DNA from: Anolis sagrei
Lineage: Eukaryota; Chordata; Lepidosauria; Squamata; Anolidae
Assembly (NCBI RefSeq): GCF_037176765.1
Contig: NC_090034.1
Span: 95,208,500-95,272,499 of the forward strand
Direction of reading: 5' to 3'
DNA: 64,000 bases
The notes beneath the pieces were generated by a model. That model saw only the letters and a program-made list of their open reading frames with translations, was not told where the DNA came from and searched no databases. Below are positions 24,251-33,300 of this stretch, piece by piece. A program made the translations under genes and the position numbers. Positions within the stretch are counted from its first letter, which is position 1. Each line of letters starts with the position of its first letter.

Positions 24251-25131
24251 TCTATATAAATAAAAAAATGTAATGTTAGTTTGTGGGATTAACATAACTC
24301 AAAAACTACTGGACGAATTGACACCAAATTTGGTCACAATATACAGGCCAATGAGTGATCATCACTCATAAAAATACTGAAAAACACAGCAGAAAAGAAT
24401 TAGTCCTAAGTTTCAGGGACTCTGCAGATAGGTGGCTTCTTTTGGCTGCAATCATAGGGCAAGCCACCTGTCAATTATAATTAGGTTCCCTGGTCACACC
24501 CCCTTTTTGGGTTTTGGAGGGAATAGGAGCCAGTTTGAGTTCAGTCCACACAGAGAAGCTTTTCATGCAGGACATAATACCAAGAGCTCCTGTAGAAAGC
24601 TTCGTCTTCTACAGCTTGGCTGGGGAGAAAAGGCCACACAGCTTGGCTGAGGATTTTGCAGCCTTACAGCTCCTTTGCTGAGGGAATCCGGTCCCACAGC
24701 ACTTTAGCCAGCCATCACCGAAACCTGAACTCCTTCTTTTCCTCTGGAAGTCTACAAAGCTCTGCTTGGTAAGGGTCACTTGCGGAAGCCAGAAGCAGTT
24801 GGTACTGGGTGTAGGGGCTCCACGCCAACAGAGGCAAAGAAGACTGCCCAGATTAGAAGTTAAGGATTTCCCCATTAGTTAAAATACTATTTATGAAGAT
24901 AGTGCCTGTTCCCTGTGGACAAGATTGAGAGAACCAATAGACTGTTAAGAAAGCTTTAAAGTACCTGTTTTTTTCATTAATAAAGAACTTTGTTGGACTT
25001 ACTTTAAGCCTCTACAGAACTTTGTGTAAGGAAATCCAAAGGCTTTTAATCTGAGGCAGCCCCGGCGTCCCGTTGGGCACACAGAATTTATGTCCTGTCT
25101 ACAGTTTTATGCACAGGCCCAGCGTGCGACA

Positions 25132-25204
<73 letters not shown>

Positions 25205-25294
25205 TATACAAAAATATATACATGCACATATACACCCACACGAAACACATATACACAGACTGGGCCACAGCAACATGTGGCAGGGGGAGTCTAG
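24251..25294 (+). mobile_element. Helitron with internal insertion and (TA)n(CA)n core
   Basis: 5' end TCTATATAAATAAAAAAATG; 3' end 'gggccacagcaacatgtggc' hairpin, then '...gagtCTAG' before T. At about 24395-25075 an unrelated block interrupts it, and from about 25133 to 25205 there is a TA repeat followed by CA. No coding capacity. Confidence 0.75.
24395..25075 (+). mobile_element. Possible solo LTR inserted into the Helitron
   Basis: The block ends with 'cattaataaagaactttg' and 'gcctctacagaactttgtg', the look of an LTR polyadenylation region, and lies between sequences that belong to the Helitron. Edges are approximate and no coding remnant is present. Fossil if real. Confidence 0.35.
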
Positions 25295-25394
25295 TAGCAT
25301 TATATTTGTGTAGTGCGAACAGACCTTTGGGTGAAATAAAGAGACACGGCAACTCCTTCAGACACATAGATCCTGCTGTGGTTTGCTCCATCTA

Positions 25395-25525
25395 CTTTGC
25401 CACATAATCCAGTTTCTGAACCCAGATTATCTGCCTTGAACTAGACTATATGAGTCTACATTGTGAATGTGAAGTAGATAATCTGGATTCAGAAACTGGT
25501 AGTGTAGATCTAGCCATAGCGATTT
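25395..25525. mobile_element. Palindromic MITE related to 22221-22365
   Basis: 'ccagtttctgaacccagattatct' at the left mirrors 'agataatctggattcagaaactgg' at the right. Confidence 0.65.
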
Positions 25526-25530
25526 ATAAT

Positions 25531-26310
25531 TTTGTTGTTCATTCATTCAGTCGCTTCTGAGTCTTCATGACCTCATTGACCAGACCACACCAGAGCTCCC
25601 TGTCGGCCCTCACCACCCCCAGCTCCTTCAAGGCCAATCCAGTCACTTCAAGGATGCCATCCATCCATCTTGCCCTTGGTCAGCCCCTCTTCCTTTTTCC
25701 TTCCATTTTCCCCAGCATAATCGTCTTCTTGAAGCTTTCCTGTCTCATGATGTGGCCAAAGTACTTCATCTTAGCCTCTACTATCCTTCCCTCCAATGAG
25801 CAGTTGGGCTTTATTTCTTGAAGTATGGACTGGTTGGATCTTCTGGCGGTCCAAGGCACTCTCAGAATTTTCCTCCAACACCACAGTTCAAAAGCATCTA
25901 TCTTCCTTCGCTCAGCCTTCCTTATGGTCCAGGTCTCACATCTGTAGGTGACTACAGGGAATACCATTGCTTTTACTATGCGGATCTTTGTTGCCAGTGT
26001 GATGTCTCTACTCTTTTCTATTTTATCGAGATTGGACATTGCTCTCCTCCCAAGAAGTAAGCGTCTTCTGATTTCCTGGCTGCAGTCTGCATCTGCAATA
26101 ATCTTTGCACCTAAAAATACAAAGTCTGTCACTGCCTCCATATTTTCTCCCTCTATTTCCCAGTTGTCAATCATTCTTGTTGCCATAATCTTGGTTTTTT
26201 TATGTTTTGCCACAACCCAGCTTTTGTGCTTTCTTCTTTCACCTTGATTAGAAGGCTCCTCAGTTTCTCCTTGCTTTCGGCCATCAGAGTGGTGTCATTT
26301 GCATATCTAG
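25531..26310 (-). mobile_element. BovB (RTE) LINE, C-terminal part and 3' end
   Basis: The minus strand encodes 'KIMATRMIDNWEIEGE', 'RRRLLLGRRAMSNLDKI', 'WCWRKILRVPWTARRSNQSIL' and 'RELW'-type motifs of the RTE/BovB ORF2 C-terminus, with a CAACAA-type 3' end. The reading frame is open for 178 codons (25680-26213), so the copy is fairly young. BovB is known for horizontal transfer involving squamates. Confidence 0.85.
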
Positions 26311-26549
26311 ACTGCTATATATCAATTATCATTATAACTTTCATCCCATTAGCTAGGAACTTGGAATGTGAGAGCAAAGCCTACTATGGTGTTAAGTGTT
26401 TTACTACCTCTACATTTCTTTGAACATACAATGGAAGGGTTGGAAACTTAATTTCCATTAAATACATTAGGAGAGATCTTCGGGGACAAAGTCCAATGGA
26501 AACAAGGGGAGCATCTGAAATGTAAACAGTAACAGGGTGGGTTAGTACT

Positions 26550-27082
26550 TGTTGTTGTTGTTGTTCATTTGTTCAGTCGTCTCTGACTCTTCGTGACTTC
26601 ATGGACCAGTCCACGCCAGAGCTCCCTGTCGGCCGTCACCACCTCCAGCTCCTTCAAGGCCAATCCAGTCACTTCAAGGATGCCATCCATCCATCTTGCC
26701 CTTGGTCAGCCCCTCTTCCTTTTTCCTTCTATTTTCCCCAGCATAATCGTCTTCTTGAAGCTTTCCTGTCTCATGATGTGGCCAAAGTACTTCATCTTAG
26801 CCTCTACTATCCTTCCCTCCAATGAGCAGTTGGGCTTTTTTTCTTGAAGTATGGACTGGTTGGATCTTCTGGCGGTCCAAGGCACTCTCAGAATTTTCCT
26901 CCAGCACCACAGTTCAAAAGCATCTATCTTCCTTCGCTCAGCCTTCCCTAAGGTCCAGCTCTCACATCTGTAGGTTACTACAGGGAATACCATGGCTTTG
27001 ACTAGGCGGATCTTTGTTGCCAGTCTGATGTCTCTACTCTTTATTATTTTATCGAGACTGGACATTGCTCTCCTCCCAAGAA
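26550..27082 (-). mobile_element. BovB LINE insertion with exact target duplication
   Basis: Same family and orientation as 25531-26310, with a (CAA)n-type end at 26550. The 9-bp target duplication GTTAGTACT lies at 26541-26549 and 27083-27091. 5'-truncated at the 'RRAMSSLDKI' position. Confidence 0.85.
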
Positions 27083-27149
27083 GTTAGTACTAGGGCAATG
27101 GAAAACTTAATCCAGTTTACCATTATTAATAACAACCCATGCATGCTAG

Positions 27150-27714
27150 GTAATTAAAAATAGGAAGTTTGAAAGAGAAGTGCAAAGGTATTTGAAAGGT
27201 TCCACTTCCCAAAGTGGAGGGGAAGCTTTGCAAGTCGCTGTGGGGAGGAAAGTGTATTTTGGATTGTCTAATGGAGCTACCCACATTTTGTTGCCCTTTC
27301 CTCTATCTGATGGGGGAAATGGCAACACGGTGATGAACACTGTCCTTTGCCCTATATGATGGGGCCTTGTCCTGTCCCCACCATGCGATGGGGGAAGGAG
27401 GGAGGGCCCTGTCGCTGGCAACTGCCAGCAAAGCAGCATGACCCCAGGGTGTGTGGAAAGAGGCCCCAAGTCTCTGGAAAAGCAAAAAACAAGTTGGTTT
27501 TAATGGGAGCGATATGTTGGAGAAATAAGCTACTCCCTATTGTGAATCATCTTTCAACACACAAAAAGTCATTTGTGGGCTGAAACAGGAACTTCGGAGC
27601 CATACATAGTGAAACACTTACATCCTGTGATATAACTTCTATGTCATTGATAAAGGAAGTGGAACTTTTCAAATACCTTTGCACTTCTCTTTCAAACTTC
27701 CTATTTTTAATTAC
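27150..27714. mobile_element. DNA transposon remnant with about 60-bp terminal inverted repeats
   Basis: The left end 'gtaattaaaaataggaagtt' and the right end 'aacttcctatttttaattac' are inverse complements, and the match continues for about 60 bases with few differences. The interior is GC-richer and carries no transposase motif that I recognise. The superfamily is unknown; a TA target is possible. Confidence 0.75.
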
Positions 27715-27807
27715 ATCATACAGTAATAGACACTTGGGAAGTGTCTGACATGTGATCCAATTCAACAGTCAGCAGAGTGTCTGCTGTGGAATCAACTTGT
27801 TGTGTTT

Positions 27808-27845
27808 CAAATAATAATAATATTAATAATAATAATAATAATGAT
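27808..27845. repeat. (AAT)n microsatellite
   Basis: A run of TAA units with one interruption. Confidence 0.9.
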
Positions 27846-28079
27846 ATCGAGCTACCTTTTAGGCGGGTCTCCCCAGCTGAGGAGATCCCTGAGGACCACA
27901 CCAAAGAGAGTCCTTAAACCTTGGTGAGGCCAGCAAAGCCAATTTCAGCGATAAAAATATTTAAAATAATAAATCCCCACCAAAGCGGAAGAAGTTCAGC
28001 GACCGAGGTGTTTTATTTGCGATTCAGCTGTAATCGTATGCAGTTGTAGGAATAATTCCGCTACAAGCATACCACTAGA

Positions 28080-28472
28080 ATGGAATCACCACAGAAGATC
28101 CCTGGTGGCAAGAATGGTGGAGGCGGCGCCGGGTGGCAGTGGCCAGGATTCCGGGCCAGGGAAGCCAGCATCGCTTCGCCACGCCCACCCGGCGCTACCT
28201 CCACCATTCTCGCCACCAGGGATCTTCTGTGGTAGAGCAATGGCGTCCGCTCTACTTTGCTCTCTGTTCTCCATGGGAGAGCAGAGAGCGCTTCTCCCTC
28301 CACAGGCTTCTCCATCCCGTGTGGAAGGAGAAGCCTGTGGAGGGAGAAGCGCAGCAGAGCGGACGCCATTGGCGGCAGTGAGGGGCTTTGGACAGGCCAG
28401 GGCAGGCCGCACGGGCTGGATAAAGGCCCTTGGTGGGCCGCATGCGGCCCGCGGGCCGTAGTTTGAGGACCC
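28080..28472 (-). mobile_element. GC-rich hAT-like end with two nested inverted repeats
   Basis: 'gaagatccctggtggcaaga' (28096) pairs with the reverse complement at about 28185-28226, and 'aatggcgtccgctc' plus 'cttctccctccacaggcttc' (28240-28316) pair with 28325-28371. The right end, 'gcatgcggcccgcgggccgt' then 'agtttgaggacccctgg', matches hAT (Charlie-type) termini read on the minus strand. Confidence 0.55.
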
Positions 28473-29054
28473 CTGGTCTAGATCTAGGGAAGTAATGCTA
28501 CCCCTCTATTCTGCTTTGGTTAGACCACACCTGGAATATTGTGTCCAATTCTGGGCACCACAATTCAAGAGAGATATTGACAAGCTGGAATGTGTCCAGA
28601 GGAAAGCGACTAAAATGATCAAGGGCCTGGAGAACAAGCCCTATGAGGAGCGGCTTAAGGAGCTGGGCATGTTTAGCCTGAAGAAGAGAAGGCTGAAAGG
28701 GGATATGATAGCCATGTATAAATATGTGAGAGGAAGCCACAGGGAGGAGGGAGCAAGCTTGTTTTCTGCTTCCTTGGAGACTAGGATGTGGAACAACGGC
28801 TTCAAACTACAAGAGAGGAGATTCCATCTGAACATGAGGAAGAACTTCCTGACTGTGAGAGCCGTTCAGCAGTGGAACTCTCTGCCCTGGAGTGTGGTGG
28901 AGGCTCCTTCTTTGGAAGCTTTTAAACAGAGGCTGGATGGCCATCTGTCAGGGGTGATTTGAATGCAATATTCCTGCTTCTTGGCAGGGGGTTGGACTGG
29001 ATGGCCCATGAGGTCTCTTCCAACTCTTTGATTCTATGATTCTATGATTCTATG
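28473..29054 (+). mobile_element. CR1 LINE, 5'-truncated, 3' end intact
   Basis: A continuous 155-codon frame (28495-28962) encodes the CR1 ORF2 C-terminus ([20 protein letters not shown] ... HLSGVI) and runs to a stop, followed by a (GATTCTAT)n tail at about 29030-29054. Open and little diverged, so young. Confidence 0.9.
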
Positions 29055-29255
29055 CTGGGGAAAATGGAAGGAAAAAGGAAGAGGGGCTGACCAAGGGCAA
29101 GATGGATGGATGATATCCTTGAAGTGACTGGCTTGACTTTGAAGGAGCTGGGGGTGGTGACGGCCGACAGGGAGCTCTGGCCTGGGCTGGTCCATGAGGT
29201 CATGATGAGTTGGAAGTGACTGAATGAATAAACAACAACAACTATGCAGACCTTT
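29055..29255 (+). mobile_element. BovB LINE 3' end
   Basis: 'gctggggaaaatggaagg' through 'gaatgaataaacaacaacaac'; same family as the copy at 25531 but on the plus strand, directly abutting the CR1 tail. Confidence 0.75.
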
Positions 29256-29261
29256 ATTGCC

Positions 29262-29925
29262 AGTTTGATGTCTCTACTCTTCACTATATTATTCCTCAGG
29301 GATTGGCGCGACCGATGTGATCATGTCATCTAACATGTCTGAGAATTTAATCCAATCTGCCTTTCTGAAGTTGAATCTTCAGCACTGAACAGACTGCGCT
29401 CTGGCACTACGAGATGCAGAGCCAACCTCAAGAAATGGGGCTACAAAGTGGAATCCACAACATGCGAGTGTGGAGAGGAGCAAACCACTGACCACCTGCT
29501 GCAATGCAACCTGAGCCCTGCTACATGCACAATGGAGGACCTTCTTGCAGCAACACCAGAAGTACTCCAAGTGTCCAGCTACTGGTCAAAGGACATTTAA
29601 TCAACTACCAAACTCACAAATTTTGTATTTTGTCTGTTTGTTTGCTTTGCTCTGTTAGAAATGTAATATAATTGACTGGTTGCCTTGACACGACAAATAA
29701 AAATAAATAACTATATTATTGAGATTGGACATTGCTCTCCTCCCAAGAAGTCAACGTTTTCTGATTTTCTGGCTGGAGTCTGTGTCTGCAGTAATCTTCA
29801 CACCTAGGAATACAAAGTCTGTCACTGTGTACACATTTTCTTCCTCTATTTGCATCGATAGATTACTACGGGGAATACCATTGCTTTAACTATGCCGATC
29901 TTCGTTGCCACTGTGATAGCTAACT
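29262..29925 (-). mobile_element. BovB fragment split by a younger LINE
   Basis: 29262-29293 and 29721-29925 are consecutive pieces of a minus-strand BovB (the pieces meet at 'ctatattatt gagattggacat'). The intervening 29294-29709 is an insertion. Confidence 0.7.
29294..29709 (+). mobile_element. Ingi/Vingi-like LINE 3' end inserted in BovB
   Basis: An 11-bp target duplication ACTATATTATT (29283-29293 and 29710-29720) brackets the insert. It encodes '[19 protein letters not shown]', 'CECGEEQTTDHLLQC' and a stop after 'YWSKDI', then a 3' UTR ending 'cacgacaaataaaaataaataa'. The first 80 bases lack recognised coding. Confidence 0.8.
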
Positions 29926-30079
29926 AAAGGGATATTTTTTATAAAATAAATAAATAAATATCTTCTGAAACACTGCACACACAAAAAATAGACAGTCGTT
30001 TTGATGTCACCACTCTGCTGGTGTCACCAAGTGATAATAGCATATATGTTTAATATGAAAAATAAAAAAGTTACTATAT

Positions 30080-30296
30080 CAAGAATTTTACTGTGATGAG
30101 CCATTCGCTTGTGAACCATTTCTCTTCACTATTTTTTTCCATTGGGCAACAGGCCAAACACCGTTACATGAAAATAATTTTGTGGGAGGGAAATGAAACA
30201 AAAAGCAGCTTCTGTGCAATCTAAGTGGTCAAAGTGTTTTTTTGATACCACAACTAATGAGACAGTATAAATATGAGAGAAGAGCAGTATTGGTAG
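30080..30296 (+). promoter_or_regulatory. Gene B promoter with TATA box
   Basis: TATAAATA at 30266-30273. About 200 bases upstream and 110 downstream align with the region before gene C (46600-46900), for example 'ttctgtgcaatct...caaagtg' and 'ggaagccaacagaacagac'. Conservation of a TATA box, the following transcribed-looking stretch and a splice donor in both copies supports a real core promoter. The start site is inferred about 30 bases downstream. Confidence 0.65.
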
Positions 30297-30353
30297 GATT
30301 GGAAGCCAACAGAACAGACTCACAACCTTTGCAAAAATCTACTATACCTAAAG
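30297..30353 (+). other. Gene B noncoding first exon (5' UTR), inferred
   Basis: It runs from the inferred start site to a donor 'cctaaag|gtaaat' at 30353/30354; the equivalent in gene C is 'cctaaag|gtaact'. It contains no ATG that extends usefully. It would splice to the acceptor at 32413, whose exon carries the start codon. Confidence 0.5.
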
Positions 30354-33300
30354 GTAAATAACAAGTTATAGGGGGTTGGCAGGAATGTTTTCCCAGGGAA
30401 GATAGTCTGCATCTGCAACCTTTTCTTTTGCAATCAGATTCCAGGTTTGATTCACGGCACATCATGGGCAGAAAGCACTGGAGAAAAGGTTATCAGAAAA
30501 AGGGGTACTTTCCATCTTTCTTGAATTGAGCAATCCCAATCAATCCTCTGTAATCCCACTTTTTCAAATGCTTTCTTTAAAGACCTGCTGATTCCCCCCT
30601 CTTCTTCCCCTTTCATCCTTTGGCTTTTAGTTTTCTTCAGTTGCAGCAAATTAAATTCAGAGGGCAAAAGTAACTTGCTCTCACTTCACTTGGGATAGGG
30701 AAAGGAGAGAAGAGAGTCAAATCTTGCCATTCTCCGTAGAATTGGTGCCATGTCGCCTAGTTTGCATGTTCTTCATTAATTTGGCCATTTTGAACTTGTT
30801 TTGTTACATATTTTTCAACTGTCATCCTGTGACACAAGCCCCTTCCACACAGATGAATAAAATCCCATATTTTCTGCTTTCCGGTGAATATATGGCTGTG
30901 TGGACTCAGACAACCCAGTTCAAAGCACATATTGTGGGATTTTCTGCCTGGATATTCCGGGTTATATGGCTGTATGGAAGGGTCAACAATGGAAGGTATG
31001 AAAAACTCTTTGTGCGACTTACTATGTGTTACTAACCATTCGGAATTTCATTTTGTTGAGTCTATTCCCATTGGGATGGACCAGTTTGATTCATTTTAAA
31101 ATTCTATTTGGTTGTATCCATTCCTGTCCAATCTCAAAAGCTAAGGAGGGACACGTCTGGTATGTACAGTACTTGGAAAACATACCATTGGGGATTACTA
31201 TGCTATGTTGGGAGGAAGGTAATGGCAAACGTCCATTGAATAATTCTTGCCATGAAAAATCCAGAGTAGGGTCACTTTATGGCCCTTTCGACACTGCTAT
31301 ATAACCCAGATTTTCAAAGCAGATAATCTGCATTATCTGCTTTGAATTAGATTATATGAGTCTACACTTCCATATAATCCAGTTCAAAGCAGTTAATCTA
31401 GATTTCATATGGCAATATAGAAGGGGCCAAAGTTGGAGTCAACTTGACAGACCATATCAACAAAATAGTTTTCTGTGAAGGAAAGGAAAAATATTTTTAT
31501 ATTATTTAAATAGATAAGTAAATGGAATTCATGTCAAAGCTCCATTGTTTTGGCCCGACCACTTGTACCATAGTACAAGTACTTTGGCCACATAATGAGA
31601 AGACAGGAAAGCTTGGAGAAGATAATGATGCTGGGAAAAATGGAAGAAAAAAGGAAGAGGGGCTGACCAAGGACAAGATGGATGGATGGTATCCCTGAAG
31701 TGAATGGTTTGACCTCGAAGGAGCTGAGGGTAGACACAGCCGACAGGAAGCTCTGGCCTGGGCTGGTCTAGGAGGTCACAAAGAGTCAGAAGCAACTGAA
31801 TGAATAAACATCAACAACTTGTACTAGGCTTGGGCGGTTTCGTTCGTTAATTTCGTAATTCATTATTAATTCGTATTTAAATTAGCTTACGATCCAATAT
31901 TGAGCCATGCAGGACTACTGCGAGGAGTAATTAAAAATCGAAACAATTTTTTCAATTTATTTCATATTGTTTCGTAATTGTTTCATAATTGTTTCGTAAT
32001 TGTTTCGAAATTGTTTCGTAATTATTTCCGTATGTCTGGTGCAAGTTTTATAGTTGTTGTTTGTTTTATCAGTAATAAAAAATAAATTATCACACCAACA
32101 GTCAACAACAGAGGGAGAGGATAGCTTCAGAAGTTCCCCCTGTCCCATTTGGAGGGTTTTTTTGCATACTGCGCAAATGCATCCGCCATTAACGAATCGA
32201 TTCATAATTTTACGAAATTTCGTATATTTCAAACTTTTTTAAAGGAAAATTTCGGAATTCTTTAAAAAAACGAAACGCAAGGGCCTCCTAAAAACGAAAC
32301 GAGTTTAGAACCAAATTTTTCCGTGGTTACCCAAGCCTAACTTGTACTATGTTTAGACTTCCAGATTTCTATACCGAGTCCAACTGGGCGTTTTAATGTC
32401 TTTAACATTTTAGTTCTCTGGACCCGGGAGCTTGGTGAAATATTCCTCTTTCTCCAAAACATCTTTCCAATTCCCAGAATCATGAATCCACTGTTTTTCT
32501 ACCTATTTGTGGCATTGATAGGAACAGGTAAGTCCAATAGTGGAATAATGGAACAACAAGGGCACTGCCCTTTCAATATACTCACTGGGCATCTAACATG
32601 CTGTGGTAAGAAAGGGGAATATAATAGAACCCATTGGCTGCAAGTGAGCCCTTACATGCTTTTGTGGTTCCTGATGCTCCAACTTGTTCTCATGGTCAAA
32701 GTTCAGGATGCAGAGGTGTTGAAAGGGGGAAAGATTGGGGCTTTTAAAATAATGTGTACAGGGAGAGTGAGGCTTTGTGAGATACCTCCCAGAGATGCCT
32801 ATAATTTGTCTTATATGGATAAAAACAAGGATCAGAAAGGAGAATTCTTTTAGAGGGCAAGGTTAACAAGGTCAAAATAATTCTGGAAGTTGTTCAAAGA
32901 AATAAGATTTCTAATTTCTGACTAAGACTGGGGACACCACCAAGATGATATCTATGAGGCTGAGTAAGTTATATGGAAGGATTCACTGTTTCTAAGTCTA
33001 TCTTATCTTCAGCTATTGTTGAGAACTGAAAGAAGATGAGGATGGAATGTGGGGGGGGGGGGGGTATCATATTATCACATAGAACTAGTTTGGAAATAAT
33101 TAATACATTCAACAATGACTGTTCCAAGAATAAGAAGAATGGTTGTAAACACTACATACAACCTAGGATAGTAACATTACAAGAAAAAAAAATCAAATTG
33201 GAAATTTCATAACCTATTGGAAATAACTACACCATAAAGGCAAAAATGATCTCCACAAACATGTGGAGATGACTTTTTGAAAACCACTAGTCAAGGAAAG

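Noticed and set aside
25073-25407. Frames with alternating I-Y and T-H residues
   Set aside because: Translations of TA and CA dinucleotide repeats in a Helitron.
28061-28461. Overlapping frames on both strands in the GC-rich block
   Set aside because: Several overlapping frames in GC-rich inverted repeats of a transposon end; no protein family signature.
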